From Thiomicrospira sp. XS5 (GTDB lineage: Bacteria; Pseudomonadota; Gammaproteobacteria; Thiomicrospirales; Thiomicrospiraceae), in the NCBI RefSeq assembly GCF_001507555.1, contig NZ_LQBO01000001.1:124001-188000 (forward strand): a stretch of DNA of 64,000 bases, written 5' to 3'. Position numbers and translations under genes: made by a program. The stretch's first letter is position 1. Every line of letters starts with the position of its first letter. The notes beneath the pieces were generated by a model that was given only the letters and a program-made list of their open reading frames with translations, had not been told where the DNA came from and made no database searches. Below are positions 7,068-15,453 of the stretch, one piece after another.

Positions 7068-9185
7068 TTAAAAGTCCAACTGAACTCCGGCCGAAAATTG
7101 ACGGCCAATCAAAGGCGCATAATCCTTCAAGAAAGAAATATGGTTTTGCGCGTATTCATCTAACAAATTATCACCTTTCATCCATAAAACCCAGTTTCCA
7201 TACTGCGTTTTCGGTTTCCAGTCCAAATACAATTGCAACCAGTTATAGCCTGGTGTTTCAGCTTCATGCTCCGCCACTTCCGTGGCTTCAAAGACATGTT
7301 TCAAACTTAAGCTGGCTGTCCATTGGTTTGGTGCATAATTCAAACCAATCAACCAACTCATCGGTGCGGTTCTCGGTAAATTGCCACCACTGACTTTTTC
7401 CGCCCGCAACGCATCAAACTGATTCTGTAAAACCAATGGCACCGAATTCAATCGAACCACATTCCAGTCGTAGGCCACGGAACCGCCGTAGAAGATTGCT
7501 TCCGTTTGCTGGGTTTCCCACACGGGGCTCAAGTGAAACGGATCGGTCACGACTTGTCCTTGGTCGTCGTATAACGTCTGCTGATAAATGTAATCCCAAA
7601 AGCGATAGAAAAACGCACTGACTTGCAGTCTTCCCGTGTCATTTTGCCAATCGGTATCCCAATCCAAGTTTAAGGATTTTTCTTTGTTTAAATCGCGATT
7701 TCCAAAAATATAACTGTCAGTCGCGTGATGGAAACCGTTCCAATACAATTCATCCGCACTTGGCAAGCGTTCCAGATAGCTTAAGTTCAGCGAGGTTTTC
7801 AAACCTTTCGATAACGGCTGCTCCCAGCCGGCAGACAAACTCGCCGCCCAGTCGGTATCCGTGTTGTAATAATCCGGGTCCAGCGATGGCGGATACACCC
7901 AGGTTTGTTGAATATTATCCGGGTTGGCTTCCAGATTTCTCACTTCAAGGTGCGCCCCTAAACTTAACACCGCGTCGCTATCCCCCACCGGTCTTTCCGC
8001 CAAAATGCCGACGTGTCCGGTTTGTGTATCGGTATCCGGCATGGGGTTACCATGACTGTAAGGCAAGCCGGTCGCGTTGTAATAATTCAAAACCGATGTG
8101 CCGAGCGGTCCACCGGTACGATCCGCCTTGGTGAATTTTTCACAACCGCCATGCTCGTGGCATACCTGTAAATCGTTTTGACGATAACCCACAATCACCG
8201 TTCCCAACCATTTTCCGACACCGTAATCCATCGTCAGATTCGCCTCAGTGGTTTTTTGCCCGAACAGCCCGTCCCGCTCGTCGCCCTCGGTTTCATCATG
8301 CAGATAGTCGGTGTAGTTCAAATCAAACTGCAAACGGTCGATATGCTTGCTCAAGTCCAACTCTTCGATTTTCAGGCCATACGTTTTACTGGTCATATCA
8401 ATGCGAGTGGCTTCAGTCGTACGATTCGGAATGCCGTAATCCTTGTGCAAATACTGATACGAAACCGCCACACGGCCGGTCGGGCGATATTGATAACCGG
8501 CCACCACCTTGCCCTGTTCCGTCAGAACATCCGAATTCCAGATTTTATTTCCGTCACCGTCGGTATAATCTTCCGTCTGGCTTTTAAACCCCGACAAATG
8601 CACCGAAAAAGCTTCTCCGGCCGCTGACAGAACCGCGCCGAGATTACGTGCATCATTATTATCTGCGGCCGAGCCCTGCAGTTTTCCATGCAGCCCTTTC
8701 TTCGGCGAAAAACTTTCTTCGTCATCCACCAAACGCACAATGCCGCCGGCATTTGCGCCGTATAAAACCGACGCAGGGCCTTTCAACAATTCAATGCGTT
8801 CCGAGGCCTTCGGCATGACGCCGACGGCATGATCCGAACTCATCGCCGACAAATCGGATACTTCGGTATCGTTTTGCAGAATTTTCACTCGATAACCGTC
8901 CATGCCCCGAATCACCGGCCTTCCCACGCCCGGTCCGTAACTGGCCGACTCCACATTAGGCTGGTCATCCAGATAATCGCCTAAGGTATTGCCGGTGGCA
9001 CGACGACTTTCCGGGTCGGTTTTGATTGTCTGACGCTGTGCATCGGAATCGTCCATCAAGGATTCTTCGACTTGAATCGCATCCAACTGAACTTTTTGTC
9101 CGCCATCCTGTGCCGCGGCCTGACCACTTGCCAAAGCGGCGAACAGCATCGAAACGGAAAATATTCTAGAACCCATTACTCTCAT
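7068..9185 (-). CDS. TonB-dependent receptor resembling the zinc receptor ZnuD
   Basis: The 705-residue protein has a signal peptide (1-25), a TonB-box region (VQLDAIQVEES), a plug with GDYLDDQPNVES, RPVIRGMDGYRVKILQND and ASERIELLKGPASVLYGANAGG, and a barrel ending in the canonical Phe (GVQLDF). The plug wording is that of ZnuD-type receptors, which take up zinc through the outer membrane. An extracellular loop near residues 341-350 has CHEHGGCEKF, a Cys- and His-containing segment suited to zinc capture. Upstream lie a terminator and a long-stem leader at 9215-9265. The His-rich lipoprotein and the Zur-like box further upstream support a zinc role. Confidence 0.83.
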   Translation of the reverse strand: MRVMGSRIFSVSMLFAALASGQAAAQDGGQKVQLDAIQVEESLMDDSDAQRQTIKTDPESRRATGNTLGDYLDDQPNVESASYGPGVGRPVIRGMDGYRVKILQNDTEVSDLSAMSSDHAVGVMPKASERIELLKGPASVLYGANAGGIVRLVDDEESFSPKKGLHGKLQGSAADNNDARNLGAVLSAAGEAFSVHLSGFKSQTEDYTDGDGNKIWNSDVLTEQGKVVAGYQYRPTGRVAVSYQYLHKDYGIPNRTTEATRIDMTSKTYGLKIEELDLSKHIDRLQFDLNYTDYLHDETEGDERDGLFGQKTTEANLTMDYGVGKWLGTVIVGYRQNDLQVCHEHGGCEKFTKADRTGGPLGTSVLNYYNATGLPYSHGNPMPDTDTQTGHVGILAERPVGDSDAVLSLGAHLEVRNLEANPDNIQQTWVYPPSLDPDYYNTDTDWAASLSAGWEQPLSKGLKTSLNLSYLERLPSADELYWNGFHHATDSYIFGNRDLNKEKSLNLDWDTDWQNDTGRLQVSAFFYRFWDYIYQQTLYDDQGQVVTDPFHLSPVWETQQTEAIFYGGSVAYDWNVVRLNSVPLVLQNQFDALRAEKVSGGNLPRTAPMSWLIGLNYAPNQWTASLSLKHVFEATEVAEHEAETPGYNWLQLYLDWKPKTQYGNWVLWMKGDNLLDEYAQNHISFLKDYAPLIGRQFSAGVQLDF

Positions 9186-9214
9186 TTAAACTTCCCAGTT
9201 CATAAAACCCCTGC

Positions 9215-9265
9215 GGAAAACCGACTTTCCAGTTGCCAACGTCGGCCTTGGTCAGTCGGTTTTCC
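9215..9265 (-). promoter_or_regulatory. Stem-loop in the 5' leader of the ZnuD-like receptor gene
   Basis: GGAAAACCGACT (9215-9226) and AGTCGGTTTTCC (9254-9265) form a perfect 12-bp stem with a 27-nt loop, ending about 30 nt before the start codon. No known riboswitch class is recognisable. It may be an attenuator, an mRNA stabiliser or a protein-binding leader. Confidence 0.5.
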
Positions 9266-9305
9266 ATAAAGGTTTTGATAAAACGCTTTAACCATAGCGA
9301 AATGA

Positions 9306-9333
9306 CAAAAACGACCAGGCCTGGCCGTTTTTG
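9306..9333 (-). terminator. Terminator built on CCAGGCCTGG
   Basis: CAAAAACG and CGTTTTTG flank the palindrome at 9315-9324 and give a long stem ending in a T run. It lies between the His-rich lipoprotein gene and the ZnuD-like receptor gene, so it may separate or damp transcription between them. Confidence 0.75.
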
Positions 9334-9361
9334 CTATTTGACGAAATGTCTTCAACCGAAA

Positions 9362-10378
9362 TTACTCTTCGTGCTCATGGTCATGGTCGTGCTCGGAACC
9401 TTCGCCGATTGCCGCCATCAAGTCAGCATGGAAGCCGGCTGGCAAAATATCGGCCAGATCCCATACCGAATGCTGGTGATAATCGGCGCCGTGGTTGTCC
9501 ACCAGATATAACTTTTGCACATCCGGAATAAAGACCAACACCCCGTCATCGCTGGCATGCGCAATCGTCGTACGACTACAATCCGAAATACTCGAAACAC
9601 CGTCTAACTCAACAAACGGTTGCGCACTTTCCAACTCTTCGCTGGCATTTTCCTTATAGAAATACATCCGGCCGGATTCCGTCAGCGCAAAATGAATCAA
9701 ATCACCGTGATCGTGCTCAACTTCCGCGGCTTCATGATCATGTTCATTTTCATGTTCAAACTTCAGGTAAGGGTCCACATAAGCTCGGCATAATGTTTGG
9801 TCACCCGGCAAAGCCGGTGCCACTTCGTTTTCCAGCGTTTGCTGGTCGGCCACGCTATCATTCAAGCGAATCAATGCCGCTTCTTTGTTACTTCCTACGG
9901 CAGGGTCAGCAAACTCATCCGCACTGTGTGCCGCTAAGTCTTCACCATGAAAATGCACCAGTTGCACAAATTGATCGCTGTCAATCGTCGCACCGGATTG
10001 ATAAGTGTAAGAAGGCTTCATTAACAGATATTTCATATCCGTTTTCTCTTCACCGTCCACCATGCGGAAATCCGCCCAGTTATAGAAAAAACCGATGGTA
10101 CTGGTATCGCTAATGGCCAACTTTTGAACCGCCGAATCACCGCTTGATGCGGCTAAATCATTTAAATCGACAGAGGTTTCCGTCGTCGTGTTATAAGCAA
10201 TGTATTTTGGTGAGCTGGCATCCACAAATGACAGCGTTAAACCATCCGGCAAAACATCATTCGTTTCAGGATTATCGCCGCCACCAGAACCGCTGGAAGA
10301 CGAACCGCCACAACCCGTTAGCAGGGCAAGCGTCAATGCAGACACTAACCCCAACTGTGTTTTTTGTACAATAGACAT
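9362..10378 (-). CDS. Histidine-rich metal-binding lipoprotein of the zinc-type locus
   Basis: The 338-residue protein has a lipoprotein signal with lipobox LLTGC (Cys23) and a Ser/Gly linker. Two His/Glu/Asp clusters stand out: one near residues 206-226 (EHENEHDHEAAEVEHDHGD) and one at the very C-terminus (EHDHDHEHEE). A further HFHGED and DYHQHS lie between. The rest resembles a repeated beta-strand fold with LVDNHG- and LLMKPS-type strands. Such clusters bind Zn2+ or Ni2+/Cu2+. Placed between a Zur-like box and a ZnuD-like receptor, it is probably a surface or periplasmic zinc-capturing protein. I know no formal family name for it. Confidence 0.75.
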   Translation of the reverse strand: MSIVQKTQLGLVSALTLALLTGCGGSSSSGSGGGDNPETNDVLPDGLTLSFVDASSPKYIAYNTTTETSVDLNDLAASSGDSAVQKLAISDTSTIGFFYNWADFRMVDGEEKTDMKYLLMKPSYTYQSGATIDSDQFVQLVHFHGEDLAAHSADEFADPAVGSNKEAALIRLNDSVADQQTLENEVAPALPGDQTLCRAYVDPYLKFEHENEHDHEAAEVEHDHGDLIHFALTESGRMYFYKENASEELESAQPFVELDGVSSISDCSRTTIAHASDDGVLVFIPDVQKLYLVDNHGADYHQHSVWDLADILPAGFHADLMAAIGEGSEHDHDHEHEE

Positions 10379-10420
10379 AACTATTATTATTCCTTTTCAG
10401 AGTTTCATTCAGATACAAAC

Positions 10421-10443
10421 ACGCCTTTGCATAAGCAAAGCGT
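10421..10443 (-). other. Intergenic hairpin
   Basis: ACGCCTTTGC and GCAAAGCGT pair around ATAA, with one bulge, between the small membrane protein gene and the lipoprotein gene. The T run after it is poor, so it may set differential mRNA levels rather than end transcription. Confidence 0.35.
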
Positions 10444-10473
10444 GCAAGCATTTCAAACAAGAGAGTTTAAGAT

Positions 10474-10815
10474 TTAAATCTGAAAAGGAACCGGCGGAGC
10501 ACGGCTGAAATAGACCGCCGCGAAGGTCGCGGCAAACGACAAGATGGAATCCGGGCGCCACACATTCCGGTAAACAGGCGTCTGCGGCAGCTCGAAACTC
10601 GGCGTGAAGGCACTGGCTTGGTGCTCCACACCATCGAAGACATTACACACTTCGGTGTGTTCATGGAACGGATGAATCTCGGCGTGCAGCAAAGCCGCCG
10701 TCTGCGCGAACAGCAACACGAACGCCAGCAACAGATGTCGCCAAGACACCGTGTCAGCGCCAGAAGGCTGAAACCATCGCTTCGGCAGTGTGTTTGTCAG
10801 GGTTCGTTGATTCAT
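10474..10815 (-). CDS. Small membrane-anchored His/Cys protein of the zinc-type locus
   Basis: The protein has about 113 residues. A hydrophobic segment (LLLAFVLLFAQTAALLHAE) anchors or exports it. It is followed by HPFHEHTEVCNVFDGVEH, a compact group of His, Cys and Asp that could hold a metal ion. A second hydrophobic stretch lies near the C-terminus. It is the first gene after a Zur-like box and precedes the His-rich lipoprotein and receptor genes. Small proteins of this pattern often open zinc-regulated clusters. No strong ribosome site is visible; I chose the ATG at 10815 over a TTG two codons earlier. Confidence 0.6.
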   Translation of the reverse strand: MNQRTLTNTLPKRWFQPSGADTVSWRHLLLAFVLLFAQTAALLHAEIHPFHEHTEVCNVFDGVEHQASAFTPSFELPQTPVYRNVWRPDSILSFAATFAAVYFSRAPPVPFQI

Positions 10816-10916
10816 CGTCAAAAAATACGGGTTCGTTACAGGTTGTTGGAATATTCACTTAACGGTTCTGAAACAACCCGCGTCGGTTACTTCTTTACAT
10901 TTTTGTCATTACATTG

Positions 10917-10931
10917 TGTTACATAATAACA
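10917..10931 (-). promoter_or_regulatory. Zur-like operator
   Basis: TGTTACATAATAACA agrees with the gammaproteobacterial Zur core TGTTATAnTATAACA at all but two positions and is symmetrical around its centre. It lies about 100 nt upstream of the first gene of the leftward His-rich/TonB-receptor cluster, between it and the divergent pgm gene. Confidence 0.68.
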
Positions 10932-10970
10932 TTCTCTATTTTAGCGCCTCCTGACATGAAATCCAGTGAT

Positions 10971-10985
10971 AAATAAAATTTATTT
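10971..10985. promoter_or_regulatory. AT-only palindrome in the divergent intergenic region
   Basis: AAATAAA-A-TTTATTT is a perfect 15-bp odd palindrome. It lies between the Zur-like box and the iterated CCAGGCCTGG element, upstream of both pgm and the zinc-type cluster. It may be an UP-type element or a protein site; this is only a sequence observation. Confidence 0.35.
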
Positions 10986-11004
10986 CAAAAAGTCATCCAA
11001 ATGG

Positions 11005-11014
11005 CCAGGCCTGG
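11005..11014. repeat. CCAGGCCTGG copy between divergent genes
   Basis: The exact 10-mer sits upstream of both pgm and the zinc-type cluster, where no terminator is expected. Confidence 0.95.
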
Positions 11015-11084
11015 TGGTTTTTCAGTTTGTTTGACAGCTTTATGAAAGGCACGGATTCGACATGATTTTTTCAAACCGCATGGC

Positions 11085-11090
11085 TATAAT
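11085..11090 (+). promoter_or_regulatory. -10 element of pgm
   Basis: A perfect TATAAT lies 41 nt before the pgm start codon. No convincing -35 hexamer is seen at 16-18 nt. Confidence 0.5.
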
Positions 11091-11131
11091 GAAACCAATC
11101 GTTGCACAAAATCACTTATGAAGGATGCGCT

Positions 11132-12775
11132 ATGTCTTTGTCACCCTACGCCGGAAAACCTGCCCCACAATCCATTCTGGAAAACATTCCCAAACTGATG
11201 ACCGACTACTACAACCTGATTCCCGATGCCAGCAATCCGGATCAGGCGGTCACCTTCGGCACCTCCGGCCACCGTGGCAGCGCCAGCAAAACCGCCTTCA
11301 ATGAAAACCACATTGCCGCCATTTCACAAGCGATCGTCGAATACCGCGATGCGCAAGGCATCTCCGGCCCGATCTACATCGGCATGGACAGCCACGCCCT
11401 GTCGGAAGCCGCCCACGCCACCGCCATTGAAGTCTTTGCCGGCAACAGTCTGAACGTCATCATTCAAGGCCAAGGCCGTTACACCCCGACGCCGGTCATT
11501 TCGCACGCCATTCTCACCTACAACGAAAACCGCACCGACGATTTGGCCGACGGCGTCATTATCACGCCATCGCACAACCCACCGGAAGACGGCGGCTTCA
11601 AATACAATCCGCCAAATGGCGGCCCGGCCGATACCGATGCCACTTCCGTGATTCAAGACCGCGCCAATGAAATCCTGATGTCCGACATGCAAGCCATCAA
11701 TCGTATGCCGCTGGCCGAAGCGATGGCCTCCGAGTTCGTCAAAGCCGAAGACCTCATCATGCCGTATGTCAAAGACCTCGACAAAATCGTCGATATGAAA
11801 GCCATCAAAGACGCCGGACTCAAGCTCGGCATCGACCCGCTCGGCGGCGCGGCAGTGGATTACTGGCAACCGATCGCCGACTATTACGGCCTGAATCTGG
11901 AAATCGTCAACAAACACGTCGACCCGACCTTCTCGTTCATGACCGTGGATAAAGACGGCAAAATCCGCATGGACTGCTCCTCGCCTTACGCCATGGCCAG
12001 CCTGATTGCCCTGAAAGACGACTACGACATCGCCTTCGGCAACGACACCGACACCGACCGCCACGGCATCGTCACCCCGTCGGTCGGCTTGATGAACCCG
12101 AACCACTATCTCGCCGTCGCCATCCAATACCTGTTGACCCACCGTCCGAACTGGTCGGCGGACGTTAAAATCGGTAAAACGCTGGTGTCCAGCTCCATGA
12201 TTGACCGCGTTGTCGCCTCTTTGGGCAAAACTCTGGCGGAAGTGCCGGTCGGTTTCAAATGGTTTGTGGACGGCTTGGTATCCGGCGACTACGCCTTTGG
12301 TGGCGAAGAATCCGCCGGGGCATCTTTCTTGAAAATGGACGGCACCGTCTGGAGCACCGACAAAGACGGCATTATCATGAATTTATTGGCGGCGGAAATC
12401 ACGGCCGTCACCGGCAAAGACCCGGGGCAACTGTATCAAGAGCTAACTGAACAATTCGGCAACCCGGTGTACAGCCGCATCGACGCACCGGCCAACCGTG
12501 AACAGAAAGCGATTTTGAAAAACCTGTCACCGGACATGGTCAAAGCCGACAATTTGGCGGGCGAGCCGATTCTGGATAAACTCACTCACGCACCGGGCAA
12601 CGGCGCGGCCATCGGCGGCCTGAAAATCACCACCGAAAACGGCTGGTTCGCCGCCCGCCCATCCGGCACAGAGGACATCTATAAAATTTACGCCGAAAGC
12701 TTTAAAGGCCAAGCGCATTTAGATGAAATTCTAAAAGAAGCGCAAGCAATTGTGAGTGATGCGTTGAATGGCTAA
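11132..12775 (+). CDS. pgm: Alpha-D-glucose phosphoglucomutase
   Basis: The 547-residue enzyme interconverts glucose-1-phosphate and glucose-6-phosphate through a phosphoserine. The phosphorylated serine is Ser147 in [17 protein letters not shown], matching Ser146 of the 546-residue E. coli Pgm. TSGHRGS near the N-terminus, the metal loop DTDTDRHG and the C-terminal phosphate-binding [12 protein letters not shown] are all present. I chose the ATG at 11132 because AAGGA lies 7 nt upstream; the frame is open for ten more codons to a TTG. It links glycogen, UDP-glucose and envelope sugar metabolism to glycolysis. The gene stands alone. Confidence 0.96.
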   Translation: MSLSPYAGKPAPQSILENIPKLMTDYYNLIPDASNPDQAVTFGTSGHRGSASKTAFNENHIAAISQAIVEYRDAQGISGPIYIGMDSHALSEAAHATAIEVFAGNSLNVIIQGQGRYTPTPVISHAILTYNENRTDDLADGVIITPSHNPPEDGGFKYNPPNGGPADTDATSVIQDRANEILMSDMQAINRMPLAEAMASEFVKAEDLIMPYVKDLDKIVDMKAIKDAGLKLGIDPLGGAAVDYWQPIADYYGLNLEIVNKHVDPTFSFMTVDKDGKIRMDCSSPYAMASLIALKDDYDIAFGNDTDTDRHGIVTPSVGLMNPNHYLAVAIQYLLTHRPNWSADVKIGKTLVSSSMIDRVVASLGKTLAEVPVGFKWFVDGLVSGDYAFGGEESAGASFLKMDGTVWSTDKDGIIMNLLAAEITAVTGKDPGQLYQELTEQFGNPVYSRIDAPANREQKAILKNLSPDMVKADNLAGEPILDKLTHAPGNGAAIGGLKITTENGWFAARPSGTEDIYKIYAESFKGQAHLDEILKEAQAIVSDALNG

Positions 12776-12786
12776 AAAATATTTTT

Positions 12787-13260
12787 ATGTTATTTAAAAA
12801 GATTGAAAACTGGATTCAACAGCTAAATACATCCCATAAGCAAGTACGAAGATCCTGTGCTAATTTCGATTCATACTTTGAAGGTTTTTATTCGCCTGAA
12901 TTTCTTAAAAAGGCCTATTTTGTAGTGACTGAGGAGGTCCCAAAGCCTGACTATCCAGAACTACAAGAAGCCGGGCTTGGCGAATTTCTCGAATTGGATG
13001 CCCATGGGATTACTTACGGTGACACTTACTACATCAAAAAAAGCCATGCACGCAACGCTGCTCTCCATTTCCATGAACTGGTACATGTTTGCCAATACCA
13101 AAATTTAACTCAACAAGGGTTTATAAAACGCTACATTCAGGAAATACAATATTTTGGATACGATGAATCCCCATTAGAAAAAATGGCTTACCAGCTAGAA
13201 GATCACTACAGGAAAAGCCACATAATAAACGTGGAAAAAACGGTTCGTGAGAATTTATAA
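12787..13260 (+). CDS. Small putative zinc metallopeptidase (HExxH), AT-rich
   Basis: The 157-residue protein has H96-E-L-V-H100, and the sequence HFHELVHVCQYQ is of the kind seen in zinc-metallopeptidase domains. A possible third ligand is Glu131 in the downstream helix ESPLEKMAYQLEDHY. There is no signal peptide. The gene begins 11 nt after pgm but is richer in A and T than its neighbours, and its codon use looks different, which suggests it was acquired. No family name can be given. A catalytic role is inferred from the motif only. Confidence 0.6.
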   Translation: MLFKKIENWIQQLNTSHKQVRRSCANFDSYFEGFYSPEFLKKAYFVVTEEVPKPDYPELQEAGLGEFLELDAHGITYGDTYYIKKSHARNAALHFHELVHVCQYQNLTQQGFIKRYIQEIQYFGYDESPLEKMAYQLEDHYRKSHIINVEKTVRENL

Positions 13261-13293
13261 TCAGCTAACAACTTACTCTCCAAGCTACTTAAT

Positions 13294-13812
13294 TTATTGC
13301 ATTCTTTTAGCGATTACTTCCTGGTTGCTAATCCGCTTCACCTCAAGCGCTTCCCCACTTTGAAAGCTCAAATGCAGGTCATGTTCCACTCGATTGGTTT
13401 TGTGTTTACGCGCGCTTCTGGGTTCAACTTTCCAATCGGCGATATCCGCTCGTTGAAAGCGGTGGATTTCCAAAGGAAACAGTAGCACCATCTTGTCGTT
13501 ATCGGCGTCTACAATCAGTTTTCGGCCCAAGCCTAAGTCCACTTCGTTCGCGGGTTGAAAGGCTTCGGTTTCCAACAGACGTTGGTAGGTTTGTGCCACT
13601 TCGGTTTTCAGCGCCTGATGTTGTTTAAAGCCATATCGCAATAACAGCATCCCCGGCAACACCCACAGCCCCCAGATAGGTAAGGTGTGGATAAAACCGT
13701 TTGAGAGTTGGCTAATCGCCAACACCAAGCCGGATGCGACAATCAACGCCACCCCCCACATCCATAATTTGAAGCGCGCTAAGTGGCGCGGCGTAAAGGT
13801 TTGATAAGCCAT
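13294..13812 (-). CDS. Hypothetical inner-membrane protein
   Basis: The 172-residue protein has two transmembrane segments in its first third (about 14-36 and 43-62: LWMWGVALIVASGLVLAI and LPIWGLWVLPGMLLLRYGF). A charged cytoplasmic domain follows, with a KLIVDADNDKMVLLFPLEIHRF strand region resembling a PH-like or beta-barrel fold. It is read leftward, just after selO (31-nt gap), and may be cotranscribed with it. I do not recognise a family. Confidence 0.6.
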   Translation of the reverse strand: MAYQTFTPRHLARFKLWMWGVALIVASGLVLAISQLSNGFIHTLPIWGLWVLPGMLLLRYGFKQHQALKTEVAQTYQRLLETEAFQPANEVDLGLGRKLIVDADNDKMVLLFPLEIHRFQRADIADWKVEPRSARKHKTNRVEHDLHLSFQSGEALEVKRISNQEVIAKRMQ

Positions 13813-13843
13813 CCTTACATTTCCTGTTTTATTGCCGGTTTTA

Positions 13844-15289
13844 TTAAGAAGAGCAACTCAGTTGCAGCCCTTTTTGTTCCGAGCTTGGCGGTTTCTGAAA
13901 TTCCGCCAGGCCTGGGTGTTCTTCGAAAGGTGAATGCAAGGCTTCCACCCACTGTTCTAATGGTTGATAGTCGCCGTTTTCGGCGGCTTCGATAATGCCC
14001 TGTGCAATGTAATTCCGCAAAACGATGGCTGGGTTGGCGGCCAAAATCCGTTGCTGACGTTCCGACTCGGAAATGCCTTCTTGCTGCAAGCGGGCATCGT
14101 AACGCTGGAACCAATCGACAAAGGCACCGGGTTGGTTCAACAACGTCATCAGTTCACCTTCATCCGGTTGGTTCCATTTCGCCAAACGGCGGAAAAACAA
14201 ACTGAAATCCACCCGATGCTGATCCATCAACACTAATAAATCACCAATCAGGTTTTTATCGTCGGGCTGTACGGTCTGCAATCCGATTTTACGATTCATC
14301 TCATCGATGTACTGGCGATTATAGGTTTCCACAAACGCTTCCAAGGCTTCGTTTTGCGCGGCTTCGTCCAACACTTTATCGAAGGCGTGCGCCAGCAGTT
14401 GGCAATTGGTGACACCGATTTTCGGTTGCTGATTATAAGCGTAACGCCCTTCGTAATCCGAATGGTTACAGATGTATTCGATTTGAAAATCGTCGAAAAA
14501 GGCATAAGGCCCGAAGTCGAAGGTTTCGCCGAGGATGGACATATTATCGGAATTCATCACCCCGTGATTGAAGCCCACCGCTTGCCATTTCGCCATCAGC
14601 ACCGCAGTGCGCTCGCACACGGTTTTCAACAAGGCGGCACTGCGTTGTGGTTCTTCCAGCGATTGCAATTCCGGGTAATGATGTTCCACCACAAAATTGG
14701 TCAGAAATTCAAAGGTGGCCGGGCCTTTGGAGGCGGCCCACTGAAAATGCCCGAAACGGATGTGGCTGGGCGTGACTCGAATCAAGCTGGCGCGCGGTTC
14801 GAAGGTTTCACGCTGCACTTGTTCGTTGCTGGTGGCGATGGATAAAGCGCGCGTTGTGGGCACGCCCAGCCCATACAAAGCTTCGGACGCCAAATACTCG
14901 CGAATCACCGAACGCAAAACCGCCCGGCCGTCACCACGACGGGAATAAGGCGTGCGCCCGGCGCCTTTCAGGTGAAAGTCCCAGGCCTGGCCGTTTTTGT
15001 CTTCCCAGCGCCCCAGCAACACTCCTCGACCATCCCCCAAATCCGGGTTGTAATAGCCGAACTGGTGACCGGTGTATTTTTGCGCCAGCGGTTGCAAATC
15101 AAACTCGGCCAAGCTGGCATCCTCCAATTGCCCGGCGGTGAGCGCAAGCAATTGTTCGTCACTTAAATCGCAATCGATTTCCTGCATCAGCGCCCGATTG
15201 ACCGCCACGAGACGCGCGTTTTGCTGCGGCTCCGGCCAGACGGGTTGAAAAAAGGATTTCGGCAATTCGAGATACGGGTGCTGTAACAT
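13844..15289 (-). CDS. selO: Protein adenylyltransferase SelO (YdiU/UPF0061 family)
   Basis: The 481-residue pseudokinase-fold enzyme transfers AMP from ATP to Ser/Thr/Tyr of target proteins and is linked to redox homeostasis. Family landmarks are the N-terminal YTGHQFGYYNPDLGDGR, the glycine-rich LKGAGRTPYSRRGDGRAV, and GVMNSDNMSILGETFDFGP for metal and nucleotide binding. It ends in CSS (Cys479), the position where animal SelO has selenocysteine. Two copies of the iterated palindrome fall inside the gene, at 13906-13915 (encoding PGL) and 14981-14990 (encoding QAW). The start has AGG about 8 nt upstream. Confidence 0.94.
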   Translation of the reverse strand: MLQHPYLELPKSFFQPVWPEPQQNARLVAVNRALMQEIDCDLSDEQLLALTAGQLEDASLAEFDLQPLAQKYTGHQFGYYNPDLGDGRGVLLGRWEDKNGQAWDFHLKGAGRTPYSRRGDGRAVLRSVIREYLASEALYGLGVPTTRALSIATSNEQVQRETFEPRASLIRVTPSHIRFGHFQWAASKGPATFEFLTNFVVEHHYPELQSLEEPQRSAALLKTVCERTAVLMAKWQAVGFNHGVMNSDNMSILGETFDFGPYAFFDDFQIEYICNHSDYEGRYAYNQQPKIGVTNCQLLAHAFDKVLDEAAQNEALEAFVETYNRQYIDEMNRKIGLQTVQPDDKNLIGDLLVLMDQHRVDFSLFFRRLAKWNQPDEGELMTLLNQPGAFVDWFQRYDARLQQEGISESERQQRILAANPAIVLRNYIAQGIIEAAENGDYQPLEQWVEALHSPFEEHPGLAEFQKPPSSEQKGLQLSCSS

Positions 15290-15404
15290 GGTTCAACCTG
15301 AGGTTTGGGGTGACGGAATCGCGCGAACGTTCTGCAAATATTCGGCAAAGACTGAGCGCGCTTTAAGGTTATTATAACGCGCCTTGTCAAATCCGACAGC
15401 TTTC

Positions 15405-15448
15405 AAAAAAAGCAGGCCTTTATACCCTTTAGGGTGTGGGCGTTTTTC
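15405..15448 (-). terminator. Terminator after fetB carrying the 27-nt repeat
   Basis: The A-run, the inner ACCCT/AGGGT stem and the T-runs on both sides fit a bidirectional terminator between fetB and selO. The core at 15413-15439 is the second copy of the repeat at 4734-4760. Confidence 0.6.
15413..15439. repeat. 27-nt repeat, copy 2
   Basis: It reads CAGGCCTTTATAC-C-CTTTAGGGTGTGG, 26 of 27 identical to 4734-4760. Here the outer AAAA/TTTT arms are less well matched. Confidence 0.8.
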
Positions 15449-15453
15449 TGTTT

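Noticed and set aside
11324..12142. 272-residue open frame opposite pgm
   Set aside because: Shadow of pgm; its composition (Val/Asp/Phe-rich) is typical of reverse-frame artefacts.
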